Assembly: GCA_004764695.1 (NCBI GenBank)
Contig: SMSO01000006.1
Location: forward strand, 1,736,859-1,800,858
Direction: 5' to 3'
Source of the DNA: Schizochytrium sp. TIO01
Lineage: Eukaryota > Sar > Bigyra > Thraustochytrida > Thraustochytriidae
Length of the DNA: 64,000 nucleotides
This document shows, in pieces, positions 12,588 through 24,070 of the stretch. Within the stretch, counting starts at the first letter, position 1. The number at the start of each line of letters is the position of its first letter. A model generated the notes under the pieces. The model had not been told where the DNA came from. It did not search any database and was given only the letters and a program-made list of their open reading frames with translations. The position numbers and the translations under genes were made by a program.

Positions 12588-13016
12588 TTAGCGTTCAGTA
12601 TCATTTCTAGAATGAGCAGCAAGATAACTTCGATGCAGGTCCCGCTTGCGCGACCGGAGTGTGGCTTCTGCCTCGTAGAGGTCTGCCTGAACTCTTAATT
12701 TCTCTCGACGTAAAGCATCTAAGCGCTGTCTGGTCGATGATTGTGAAGAAGACATGAAATTCATTTCATTCAATTCAGTCTCCTTCCACACCGGTTTGCA
12801 AAGCGTGCTTCGAGACCACAAAATCTCCGCTGGCTGTGCTGCTTTACAGTCTACCTCTATACTGCGCACGATCTTTTCAAAGTTTTCACGAACCTCTGCA
12901 ACAAGGCTTCTTCGCGTTTTATGGCCCCTCCAAGATGCCTGGATGCGAGACGCTGCGTTGTTCTCCATACTCCTCAGCCCTACAAAAGAGCTAGCAAGCT
13001 GACAACCTACAGACAA
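12588..13016 (-). CDS. IQ-motif protein (IQCC-like)
   Basis: The ORF encodes 142 residues. A single IQ calmodulin-binding motif lies near the N-terminus (AASRIQASWRGHKTRRSL), followed by ENFEKIVRSIEVDC, matching the arrangement at the start of IQ domain-containing protein C (IQ motif then a short acidic helix). The C-terminal part is a charged coiled-coil-like helix (QRLDALRREKLRVQADLYEAE). The true start may be the second in-frame Met (residue 17, position 12968), which directly precedes the IQ helix. The gene is divergent from the sugar kinase fusion at 13393, so about 380 bp may serve as a shared promoter. Calmodulin or centrin binding is expected from the motif; cellular role is unknown. 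Confidence 0.72.
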   Translation of the reverse strand: MSVGCQLASSFVGLRSMENNAASRIQASWRGHKTRRSLVAEVRENFEKIVRSIEVDCKAAQPAEILWSRSTLCKPVWKETELNEMNFMSSSQSSTRQRLDALRREKLRVQADLYEAEATLRSRKRDLHRSYLAAHSRNDTER

Positions 13017-13392
13017 GCCCGCGCCCTGAGTGTCTATTTACAAGCCCTGTACACGTATACCCCGGTCTATGTCCGGCTGCTCTCAAGCGCACAAGTTGAG
13101 TTCGCGATTTGATTTTATAAAACTCGCCTGTCTGTTCATTTTCCTTTTCTTGCTCAGTTTTTTTCATGTCTCTGGTTCCGGTACTATTTCCTTTATATAT
13201 TGATTAGCTATTTCTGTTTACAGAAACAGTTTAGCCTTGATACTAGAAAAAGTAGCCACACGGTTGAGAACGTCTCAAGGAGTCAGCAAGGCAGAAAACA
13301 AACTCGGATTCTCTTCATTGCCCAGTTCAAAGTCGTCTGAGGAGGGGGGCGTTTGCTTTGCCGCTACTGTAGGGCAGGTCGGAGACAACAAG

Positions 13393-15732
13393 ATGGAGCT
13401 TTTTGTTCCTGGCAGGTGCGTTTGGCTTCACCATGGTGCTAGATTCAACTGGAGAGGCGGCTTTGCTGAAAGAGATCAAGGCGTAGAACATAACTTTAAC
13501 CTAGCTTCAAGGTCTGACAAACCTCTTGCTGAGATGTTGGTGAATAGCGAATAGAATTCCAAATAGTTGATGAAACTGACAAAGGGTTGAGTATTGATGG
13601 TCATAGAGTTTGTCTTATTGGAGAGCACAGCGACTGGGCTGGGAAATTTCGCACCTTCAACGAAGATATCGTTGAGGGGTACACGCTGGTGACGGGCACA
13701 AACCAAGGCCTGTAAGTTATAATGATTAGATTGTGAACAGTTGCGTCGGTAAAAGTACTCTCGCAGCATCAGCTCTCATGATGAGGTCGATGTAAATTCG
13801 AGAATGACTAACGCCTTACATGCATCAAACAGGTATGCACGCGTGAAGCGACATCCGTCCAAGCTCGTCTTAACGTGCACAGATAATGATGGAGAAAAGA
13901 CCCGTGCAGAGTTTAGCATGGATAGGGAAACTCTGCTCAAAGTGGCACGAGAAGGTGGTTTCTTCAGTTACATCGCTGGTGTGGCCTATAAAATCCTTGA
14001 AGATCATGTGGTGGGAGGGTTAGAAATTGATAACTACATGACTACACTTCCTTTGAAAAAAGGCCTGTCTTCGTCAGCCGCAATCTGTGTCCTCACAACA
14101 CGAGCCTTTAACAAGATGTACGATCTCCGTCTTACTACACGAGGAGAGATGGAATATGCTTACCAAGGCGAAGTCATCACACCATCTCAATGTGGGCGTC
14201 TGGACCAAGCATGTGCATTTGGTAGCACGCCCGTGCTTATGACGTACAATGGTGAGTTCACAGGCGTTGACAAAGTAACTGTTGGCCTCGAACTATATTT
14301 CGTCGTGGTGGACCTGTGTGCAGCCAAATCAACAGTGAAAATTCTCAATGGCCTTCGCAGTGCTTATCCAGTTGCTAGAACGGAAGAGCATCGAGAACTT
14401 CAGCGTTTCCTCGGAGAGAAAAATAAGGTTATCGTTCATCGCGCGATGGAGCTCATTTCTGGAGACCCGCAGGCGCATGGTGGTGAAGAAGTGGTCATTG
14501 AGCAACTAGGCGCCTTGCTGAGCGAGGCTCAAGCTGGATTTGATGCCTATGGTGCACCGCTCTGTCCAAGCGAGCTCACTGCGCCTGTTCTTCATAAATG
14601 CTTAAATCATCCTAGCTTGAAACCATATATTACTGGTGGAAAGTGGGTAGGTGCCGGTGGAGACGGCTCTGCGCAGCTTTTATGCCGCAATGCGCAAGCC
14701 CAGCGCGAGGTAGCACGCATTATTAAGGACGAACTGCACATGGATCCCTTGCTACTCACTATTAATCCGGGTTCCAGAATCCAAACCGCAGTGATTCCGG
14801 CAGGTGGTTTTGCAGGAAGCCTTTTCCCTGCTAGCCAGGCTTGCAAAGCAGAGCTCTTTCCTATTTATGACCCACGTGACGGAATGTGCAAGCCTCTTAT
14901 CCTAGGCACCATTGAAGAACTTTTGGCAGCTGGGCTCGAGCGCATTGTCCTTGTTGTCCAGGCTGACGATCTTATACAATTTAAGCGTCTTTTCCAAGAC
15001 TCGATCAATCCAGGAAATGCGACTCAACTGCCCAAGGATGGAACATTCAAAGCTTATGCTCGCCGATTAATTGACATGGGGCGTCACGTTGAATTTGTTG
15101 TGCAAGAACGCCAACAGGGGTTTGGCCATGCTGTGCATTGTGCTCGGGATCTTGTTGGTAACGCTCCCTTTTTGCTAGTTTTAGGTCACCATGTGTACCT
15201 CACACCTACCGATGCTGAGGACCAGCGTAGTTGCGCAGCCCAGATGATAGATGCCCACAAAATGCTTGGCACTAATGTTGTCGGCCTGAAGCGCACGAAG
15301 TCTGTCGAGGTGCAAAAGTACGGCACCATTGCAGGCTCCTTTCGCGAGGAAGTTAACCATGTCCCGAATAAGGTGCTCACTGTTACCTCGGTTGTTGAGA
15401 AGCCAAGTGCTGAGTTTGCGGCTGCAAATTTACACATTGACAGCATGCCAGAAGATGAGTACTTAACAATGTTCGGCATGTATGCCCTGGAACCTGCCAT
15501 TTTCGATATTCTTGATGAGTTTGTGCGACATGACCTTCGATCTGAGCGAGGAGATATTGCATTTACCCCAGCTCTTGATCGTTTACGAGAGTCTAGTGGG
15601 CTGCATGGAATTGTCATGGAGAGCGAACGCTTGGCAATGAATAGCCCTGAGGCGTTTATTGAGACCAATCAAAGGCTTTTGAGCCTTCGCAAACATCAAG
15701 AAACTCAAATCAAACCTGCTCAACAGGCTTGA
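13393..15732 (+). CDS. Bifunctional GHMP sugar kinase / UDP-sugar pyrophosphorylase-like protein (3 exons)
   Basis: My model is exons 13393-13415, 13607-13711 and 13833-15732 (675 aa), with GT-AG introns of 191 and 121 bases, both phase 2. Splicing restores a continuous N-terminus: MELFVPGR, then VCLIGEHSDWAGKFR (galactokinase-type sugar-binding motif), then GTNQGLYARVKRHP. The ATP loop LPLKKGLSSSAA follows at about residue 95, then the C-terminal GHMP motif around GAGGDGSAQLL. From about residue 335 a second domain begins with IPAGGFAGSLFPAS and CKPLILGTIEELLAAGLERI, the nucleotide-binding start of GalU-type glucose-1-phosphate uridylyltransferases. The pairing suggests a salvage route: sugar phosphorylation at C1, then UTP-dependent activation to a UDP-sugar. 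The substrate (galactose, glucuronate, arabinose, other) cannot be read from sequence. The first-domain GG loop differs slightly from canonical GalU. Confidence 0.88.
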
Positions 15733-16244
15733 CTCGCTCATTCATTGGTGAATAGATTTTCCCTGTAGAAATCGAAATAAATTCAAATCTATTATTGTTT
15801 TTAATTTATAGCACAAACGTGATCCATTGCTTTGAGGTGTTGTTGACTTGCTTCAAGGACAATTCAATCTACGCAAAAAATAAAATATAAAGTTACAACC
15901 TCCATTCAAAATAAAGAAATACTCATCGGTTCTCTGAAGATATATCTTGTGCTGATATCATAACAGGTGGTGGTAACTTGGAAAGAAAAAAAAAAAAGTA
16001 ACCTCGTTTCCTGTGCCAGTGCTCCTGCACCATGCATCCGTATTAACAGCTTCAGTGTATTTAAATAATAGAGTAATCAAGAGTGCAATGAGTCACGACA
16101 AAATCAAAACAAAATGAAAATAAAAATGAAAGCTCATCCCTTCCCTCTCCCCTTTCTAACCATGGCCAGTCTAATTTATTGTTTCTAAAATGGAGGGGTT
16201 TAGCCAGCAGAAACTAATGTATGCTGTTTTTTGTTTTTTTTCTT
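15733..16244. other. Short convergent intergenic spacer
   Basis: AT-rich spacer between the 3' ends of two convergent genes, with several AATAAA-like signals. No ORF or RNA gene was recognised. Confidence 0.6.
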
Positions 16245-18933
16245 CTAATAAGTAAAACCTTGGTTAAGTAAATCATGTGCGGCCTGGAGATCATATTCGT
16301 CGAAAGTCTCTTCAAAGAGCATTTCCATGTAATCATCACGCTGAACCGTCATTCGCGGCATTCGTTTTTTCTTTCCTGACGAAGAGGGTGTAGCTGATGT
16401 ATTCGTGATACTCTGTTGTTTCTTCGCATCCCGAGCAGGATTTGACTTCTTGCGAGCACTACCTTGAGCAGTTAAAGCAATCTTGCCAATGCTGTTGTTA
16501 TTACTATCGGTTGGACATTGAAGTGAGTTTTTGTCATCTTGTGCTGCCGCCACAGTCATTACCAGAGGCTCAGTTGGCGGAGCGAGACTTGCCCAATCAG
16601 AGAGTAAAGTAAAGGCTACAAGACTGCCATCTGCTCGTGCTGCAGCGACGAATGATGTACCTACAATAAGTTTTGTCAACGCAACACGGTGCTTAGCCTT
16701 CTTAAACTTCAAGGAGCGTACGACACGACCTTCCAAGTCCTCTGTATCCCAAAACTTCAGTGTACCATCATCGCCACAGGAAACAACGCGGTAAGAGTCA
16801 ATGTACATATCGCGCACAGTCCCAGAGTGTCCCGCGCAACGTTCGTTCTGCAACGCACTCAAGTGCCTCACCACGAAGAATACAGTCTTGTGTTTGTCTC
16901 TTGAATCGCTGCAGAACAATTTCGTGCGAGGGACCACCAGCGATAGCCACTACTAAGGAAGGGGATTTACAGGTACGAAATGATGTCCCGTCGATTGTGT
17001 AATAACATTTGAGACAAGTGATTTCACCTTGGTGAATCTTGCTTGAATAAACTGGTCGGCCTGTGCGTGTCCAAACACGGAGTGATCCGGCGCTCGTACC
17101 CGCCACAATGAAGTCATCAAGAAGCTCCATCGACTCAATATCGTCCTCTAGAGGAATGTATGTAATCCGACGACTGGATGGCACTTCCCATATTGAAAAT
17201 CCTCCTTTGTAAGATGCAATGACACAATTACCATGAAGAGCTAAGATGCGGATAGACTCCCCGTTTGGAACGTGGATAGCACCAACAAAGGTGCTATCTT
17301 CGCCCCATAGAAGAATCGTTCCATTTGCATGACCCGTCGCAGCAACTACCTTTGGGGAAGTCGGGTTTTCTGCGCGATGTCCGAACTCTTGATCTCTGTT
17401 TGGTACCGGGTGATGCTGGTCACCCAATGAAATCGCCATTTTATTGGGTAAAGGTTGGTGATCTGCATCAGTCCACGGAAAAATTCGACCTCCAAAAGTA
17501 GACGGTCTATCAGTTCGCAGGTTCGACGCGAAGGCAGAACACGTTAGAGGTGCATCCGAGTTCCGTGACCATCGTGGGACACAAAGCTGCTTCTGCATGC
17601 ATCCATCTTCACGGCAGGTCACGACGTGCCAACCTTCTGTCTGAGTATCAACAGTGACATAATTTGCTCGATCATCTAGAAGTACCAAAGGGGCTGGTTG
17701 TTCAGCGCGCGATCCCTGGCGGTTGTGTTTGCGATTATGATGTCGATGATGCGGCTGAGGGCCTGATTTCCCACTGCGGCCTGAGCGCTGCTGATGGCGG
17801 GAAGAACTCTTTTTACTGCTACACACACGGTGAGGTTTACCCAGAATGCCCTTTTCGTTGAAGAAGGAAGAACCGGAATTAGAATGTCCAGCTTTATCTG
17901 CACTATCCACACTGCTCCAGCTGTATTCGCTACTTGCACTGCTCACAAAAGGCCCCGTGCCACTGCTACACAGCGATGATGCAGTAGTGGTAGCGCTTCC
18001 GCAGCAGGGAAACGACGAGTCGCTTTCCACGCTTGTGCCCGACGCTGCAAAATGAGGCGCGTTGTTGATATCACAAGGGTTTTGCGGCTCAAGCTTTGGC
18101 GTTAAACCAGGATAATGATGTTGTTGCTGTTGTTGTTGCTGCTGTTGCTGCTGCTGCTTGACTCGATTTTTGCCTTTTGCAGTTAGAATCGGAGTAGCAG
18201 CATTTTTCGCTGGTGGTCTCCGTGGTACATTATGTGGCCTGCGTTGCTTGCTAAGTCCATATTGACAGTTGACATCCTCTTCGTCTTCATCTATCCGCTG
18301 GGGAGCAATTTCCGTGGCCTCTCTAGCACGTGTGTCGCGATCTTCTGCCCAAAAGCTAAATCCCTCTTCGTCGTCATCATTGGCGCTGTTAATCTTCATC
18401 TGTAGCAGAGTATTCTTGTGCGCCGCTACAAGCGCCTGCCGGCGCTCTATGCGGTCCTGTTCCTCACGTATCGCGGATGCATTGCGCACAAGATCGGCGC
18501 AGGCTATACTGCGACCCTCCAGTGCGAGCGAAAGTACTTCGACCGCACCATCGCGCGCAAAGACGGCAATCTTGGACTCGTCGCGCGCGTCGAAGCCGCC
18601 ACTGACGGCCTCAAGCAGCCTATTACGGCGACAGGGCACTTCGAGCATCTTTCCTATACGACTCAGAGAGCGCGCGTGAGTTTCCTGGCGGTAGATTCGC
18701 ATGAAGTCTGCGCCGAGGAGTCGTACCTCGGGCTCCGGTGACGAACGGCGTCGGAACTTGCGCACGTACAGCCTTTCCCAGACGGCATCGCTTCGGCAGA
18801 CCGCCACAGCGCGGCGTTCCACAACGCCTAGGCGCAATACATCAGCGGCTTCAAGGCACTGGCACACCTTTAACAGCAGTTCGTCTGGTAGCGCCAGCGT
18901 TGAAGACTGTGAAGATGGCGAAGAGGAATCCAT
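16245..18933 (-). CDS. F-box/WD40-repeat protein with one apparent frameshift
   Basis: From ATG 18933, residues 14-60 form an F-box (LALPDELLLKVCQCLEAADV...VWERLY), the Skp1-binding module of SCF ubiquitin ligases. A long low-complexity middle follows, with a polyglutamine run (bases about 18118-18159), Ser-rich and His/Arg-rich stretches. The C-terminal third carries WD40 blades (for example TGHANGTILLWG, AGTSAGSLRVWTR). The frame shifts near 16831-16833: the first frame reads up to ERTLRG and the second picks up HSGTVRDMYIDSYRVVSCGDDGTLKFWD in the middle of one WD blade. The second frame ends at 16245 with a Lys/Arg-rich tail. Together this would be roughly 890 residues. Expected role is substrate recognition in an SCF-type E3 ligase; the substrate is unknown. 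Confidence 0.8.
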
Positions 18934-20687
18934 TGCAGCTTGAGGCCTTGGACGGACTTGAATAACGGAGCTCTACTCGCGCAAAGCGTGAAGAAGTACT
19001 TGTATGGCGTGGTAGTGGCGAAGCAGAAGGCTCCGCCACGGAGGAGCGTGTGCCTCTTTCACAGTGGAGGGGTTGAAATGACGAAGATCCACTCGGAGGT
19101 GCAGTTCGTGGTTTGGTTACTATTCAAAGTCAAAATCAAAGTCAAAGTCAAAGTCAAAGTCAAAGTCAAAATCAAAGTTGCGTTCGAATTCGCGTCCTTT
19201 CAGCCGAGAAGGTGAGTACCTTCAAGCTCAAGGTCAGCCACGGTGGGCTCCTCGAACCACTCGAGGGCAGCGTGCTGAGCGCGAGAAGCGAGGTCCTCAG
19301 AAGAACTGCAAGTTTATTTACAGAATGTATAGAAAGTAAGTAGGTCCCAGTACCTCTTACTATGAGAAAGCAGAGAAAACAAGGAACCTCGAGGGAAAGA
19401 AACTCGCTCCGGGAACGATCCTTCTGCACAGCGTCTGCCAGTGGCTGCCGTCACCCCTGCCAGGTAGATCGCCGTGAGCGTCAACGGGCTTGGTGCTGCT
19501 CAACACCGCGTGCACCAAGCCTCGCACGGCGGAGCGGGGCCTCGAGGTGGCTTGGGTTTCTGTTCTGGGAGGGCATTCTTATCATGTGCGCCATGAGGCG
19601 GATTGCGCACTGAGCAAATCACCTTAATTAATGTAGATTATATACTCAAACTTTAGACGATAAATTGAATGTTAAGGTGGACAATGAGTAGCTTGTGCCA
19701 TTGCTGCTAGAGATTCTTCTTTTTCTTTTCCTCCTTCTTCTTCTTCGTGATTATATTGCCTATTTTATTTGAGATAGATTGTTTCTTTCGATTCAATCGA
19801 AGAAGAATGCACACTAGGCAGTGCTCGCATCAAATAGTAGACTTTGAGCAGGTAACAAATCTGAGCTGTCTGTGCATACGTATGGGTTGACAATGGAGAG
19901 TACGGCCGGATATCTTGAAGTTATTTATTATGATATGAATCTGTTAATCAGAAAAAATAAGGCTTGAATGGATTATGGGGGACCCTGAAGATTCGCATGG
20001 CAAAACTGCCGTTACTTAAGACGATAGAAGACATCATCATGGAAGATTGTTAGATCTGGCATATTGAACACGACCTTGCATCTGCGAAGGTTCTGGTGGA
20101 AAGGAATATTGTAATAATATGATCGCCCTGACTCAGGATCATCGATGTATGTTGAAGTCCGCTTCAACATTAGTGTAGTACCTAGATTCAACTATCGTGT
20201 TCATCTCTTTTTTTTAAATCATAATTAAATGTAGTGAAAGATAACCTTTGCAAGTTCTCTACAAGTGTGCAAATAATACGATTGGTGAGCACCTACAGAT
20301 ATTTGCTAGCATTAACCACGTTCACAATACTGACACACCTTGGAAGCACTCTTAAACCTACTTCCCAGAGCTGGCGATAATCTTTGCTGCGAAAGCGAGA
20401 TATACTAACTACTATAACGACAAAAAAGAAAGCTAGTTGTTAAAATGGGCAAGGCTCTTCTCTCGAATCAATTACTGTTGTAAATGCTACATTGGGTTGG
20501 TTCCTCATAATGATCAATCTATAGTAATCTACAGATCATTTGACCACCAACGTGCTCGCTATAACTGGACTGCCTGCGTATGCCGAAATGCACCATTGGA
20601 TTCTAATACCAAAGTATTGAGAAATGTCGATTCTCTGATCTGCTATCAATGCCCGTGCCGTTGTATCGCCATACGCTTTTCGTTTTT
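18934..20687. other. Intergenic, no supported gene
   Basis: A 1.75-kb spacer. It contains an imperfect (GTCAAA)n repeat at about 19125-19178 and AT-rich DNA from 19.6 kb. Short ORFs show no recognisable domains. Confidence 0.55.
19125..19178. repeat. (GTCAAA)n hexanucleotide repeat
   Basis: About nine units of GTCAAA/ATCAAA lie upstream of the F-box/WD40 gene start. Confidence 0.9.
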
Positions 20688-22640
20688 TTAATCTGAGCGT
20701 GCAATACGTAAGAGAAACATGTACGCCATCGAAGCAAACGCAATAGCAAGAAGTAGCATTGCAAAAAGAGCAGTTCCACGGCTATCAATATCAATCCCTC
20801 GTCTTTGTAAAATCTCGTCACCAGTAACTGTATCCCCAGGGTACGTAACGTTGTGAAAGATGAGACCATGTAGCTCTGTAATGGCGAGCGACTCATAGCC
20901 ATATTTGAAGAACGAAAGATGCTGGAGCCAACGCATGGCGGGATGGAGAGTTGACAATTGAACAAGCATACCACCGTAAATCATCGATACCACAAAGGCC
21001 ACACTAATGGCAAGATTGGCAATAACAAATACACCAATGGCAGCTGACATCATGTAACACAGAGTTCCTGCGCAGATTGACTCTACAATGACCGTGGCAA
21101 GGAACCAGCAAAAGTTAGAAGCATGGGGTTGGAAACCCATCATGGGGTAAACGATAGAGGAAAAGGCTACCATGGGTATGACACGCATTGGAATGAGGTC
21201 ACACAAAAGTAAGCTCGCGAAATACGGAAGTGGATGGTAATAGCGGTTGTGTTTTTGATGAATGTAAAGAGCGCGCTCTTTGAGAAAGAGTTCGATGGCA
21301 CTCAAATTGCCGAATACAAGACTCATGATGAGGAAGAAAAACGCACCTAGACGATTCTCCAAACCAGTCCCATCAAGGGGCAGACGATGGTAAATCATAC
21401 CAGTAAGAATTCCAAAAAAACTCATGACAACAAGTTGCATAAGAACAACAACAGGAAGACGCGAGAGAATAATCAAGTTCTTCCGCGAGAGAATGCAGAA
21501 TTGCGCCCATAAAGAAGGACGGTAATCCTCATGACGACCTATAGCATAAGTTTCGCGAGTACGCGGCGAAGCGTTGGCGAGGGAGTCCACGTGACTCAAA
21601 ATAGCCAAGTGCACCGGGTCGCGCTGCCAGGCAAGGAGTAGCCACGTCCGCACATCATGGTCCGGGATGAGTCCCTCATCGCCTGACTCGTCAATTAATG
21701 CTGGGTGCGAGCGCGCGGATGGAAGTTGCTGCCCAAGATGAGCATGTGTATTGCGCGGGACCAGGCCGCCGAGAACATCCAGCATGAAGTCGGCGGGGTT
21801 ATTAAAATTCTCACAGTGAAAGCCAAGCGAAGCAAAGTCGTCTACAATTCGACGTGCTTCGCCCTGGTGTACGATATGTCCATCATCTAGTAACATGATA
21901 TGGTCGAGCATGCGAAAAACAGAAAATCGTGGCTGATGGATTGCCATGAGAATGGTACAGCCAACACGAGAGAGGGCCTGAAGCTGCGCCACCACCGCTA
22001 CTGTTGTAGTGCTATCTAGACCCGAAGTTGGTTCATCAAGGCAGAGAACTGGGGGGCGCACCACAAGCTCTGTTGCAATACTTGTGCGCTTTTTCTCTCC
22101 GCCAGAAAGGCCACGTCTGAACTCGTCTCCAACAAGTGTATCTGCGCAAGGTTCGAGGCCTAATGCGTCGATGACGCCTTGCACGAGATCTAGTTTCTCA
22201 CGTCGCGAGCACGAAGGTGGTAAGCGAAGATCTGCAGAAAGCATGATGTTCTCGCGGCAGGTCAGGTTGCCAAGTAGGTGGTCGTCTTGCGAAACGTAGC
22301 CTGCCATGTCACGGAACTCTTCGGACTGTGGAATTCCATCGACGAAGATAGATCCTGAGACGTTTGACGGTAATTTGCGCATAGCAAGTACGTCAATAAG
22401 AGAGGATTTCCCGCTTCCCGTTGGTCCAAAGAGAGTGTTCACCTTGCCACGATGCACCCGTCCGCTCAAGCCGTGCAAGATCTCCTTACGTTGCTGGTTA
22501 CCACCAAGCCAGCTACCAACAGGGACCGAGTACTTGACATCCTTGAATGCAATTTCTGCGCCTTGGACTCTTAAAATATAGTCGTCGCCAATGTTAGCCT
22601 CTTCGTCGTCATCCTCTGTGTTGAGCAGTGCGGTTCGCAT
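20688..22640 (-). CDS. ABCG (White/WBC) half-transporter
   Basis: The ORF is a single exon of 650 residues with the reverse domain order of the ABCG subfamily: nucleotide-binding domain first, membrane domain second. Walker A GPTGSGKSS is at residues 72-80, the signature LSGGEKKR at 178-185, Walker B VLCLDEPTSGLDS at 198-210, and the H-loop in AIHQPRFSVF follows. From about residue 390 the ABC2-type membrane domain has about six helices, with the linker NPADFMLDVLGG and a short extracellular loop before the last helix (ALFAMLLLAIAFASMAYMFLL). Length matches half-size ABCG proteins, which dimerise to export lipids, sterols or xenobiotics. Substrate and membrane are not predictable. All catalytic motifs are intact. 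Confidence 0.94.
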   Translation of the reverse strand: MRTALLNTEDDDEEANIGDDYILRVQGAEIAFKDVKYSVPVGSWLGGNQQRKEILHGLSGRVHRGKVNTLFGPTGSGKSSLIDVLAMRKLPSNVSGSIFVDGIPQSEEFRDMAGYVSQDDHLLGNLTCRENIMLSADLRLPPSCSRREKLDLVQGVIDALGLEPCADTLVGDEFRRGLSGGEKKRTSIATELVVRPPVLCLDEPTSGLDSTTTVAVVAQLQALSRVGCTILMAIHQPRFSVFRMLDHIMLLDDGHIVHQGEARRIVDDFASLGFHCENFNNPADFMLDVLGGLVPRNTHAHLGQQLPSARSHPALIDESGDEGLIPDHDVRTWLLLAWQRDPVHLAILSHVDSLANASPRTRETYAIGRHEDYRPSLWAQFCILSRKNLIILSRLPVVVLMQLVVMSFFGILTGMIYHRLPLDGTGLENRLGAFFFLIMSLVFGNLSAIELFLKERALYIHQKHNRYYHPLPYFASLLLCDLIPMRVIPMVAFSSIVYPMMGFQPHASNFCWFLATVIVESICAGTLCYMMSAAIGVFVIANLAISVAFVVSMIYGGMLVQLSTLHPAMRWLQHLSFFKYGYESLAITELHGLIFHNVTYPGDTVTGDEILQRRGIDIDSRGTALFAMLLLAIAFASMAYMFLLRIARSD

Positions 22641-24070
22641 TTTCTCTTATAGTCCACGCGCTCGAGACGAAGGCGAGCAAGCTGACCAATTACTCGGTGA
22701 GACTTCCCTTGTCTACTACTGCTGTCCCGTTTTTGTTCAAACACAGGCTTCAGAGAGCGTGGTTTGGTTGCCACACCACTACTGTCCAGAAGAACAGCTG
22801 TTTGTGCGCGTGGTGAGATAGTTTTAACTGCAAACGGTCTCTGACTGATTCTCTTCCTCGAGCTCTTGGGGAGCTTTTCTTCTCCAAGTGCTCGCACGAG
22901 CTTCTTCGATTCGCACGCCTTTTTTTCTTTTTTCTTTTTATTTTTTCCTCTCCTAGAAATTGTATAATTTGGAGTGAGCGTGGTATTAGTAACTACATAG
23001 TGCTTTTAATTTTATTTATTTTCAAGTTATTTATTTATTAAAATATATTTTTCTGAGCAAAAAAAGTTTTCTTCCTTTTCTGCTTGCTAAGGTAGTAGGA
23101 GTCTACCAACCTGCCGCTAGGACCTCCACTGCAAAAAAAAAAGAAGCAGCGAAAAACAACAAAGTTGTTGCCCTAGCTAGGAAGTTGCCTGAAACCATTT
23201 GCATGTCTTGTCCTTGAAGAATATATTTTCGCGCTCACTAATCAGAGGTAATGAGTGTAAATGTTTTAGCTTCCCTAAATCCTCAGACCAAAAGCAGCCA
23301 CTTGTGATCATCATCATTTGCATCTTAGGTCCTAGTTTTCTCATGATATGATGGAAAATACATATATATCTTTTTCTTTTAAAGCATTTTGTTTTCTTGA
23401 CTATGATTAGTATTTTGAAAGTGACGAAGAATATGCCACCCAATAACTTTCAAGCTGACGCCAACTCTTCCCTATTAACATGAAAGTCTTTTGGTCTCAT
23501 ACAACTAGCTACTGCTGCACACCTGTTTGTAGCACCGCAGGCTGGAAATGTAGAATCAACAATGACACTAGACACCATAGATGTTCTCACGCGCCCCAAA
23601 AGGCTAAATTTCATGTCCGCACTGTGTTTCGCGAATGTAATAATATGAACAATTATGTAATGATGCTAGCCATGTATGAGCAGAATTGTAGCGTCCAAAG
23701 CTGTTTTTATTCAGCTTTGATTAATGGAATGCAGCATGGTGCATGTCAGCGTGAGCGGCGTTTTCTCTTCGTGTGTTTGCCTTCACCGTCCATGTTATCA
23801 AGCCTTGAATGATTTGCCCACGGAGCTGCAAACATGTTGGTCTTTCCAAACTTTCGAAGTTTTGATTTTCAAGTGACAGTCTTATGCGTTTATCGTAGAT
23901 GGTGTTAGACGAGGCTGCTAGTGTTGCTAAGGTAATACGTGTGATGCAGTAGGACCTTAATGATGACTAGTCAATACTTAGTTGAACAATGGGTTTTCAT
24001 TCTTTGCTTCTTCAGAAGCGTGCGGCTGTGAGCAAACGAGCAGACTCCAGCGGCGCGCTCCGCCGCATCC
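22641..24070. other. Divergent intergenic region, nothing recognised
   Basis: A 1.4-kb region between the divergent ABCG and SUV3 genes, AT-rich at 22.9-23.1 kb. Short ORFs here have no recognisable features. Confidence 0.55.
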
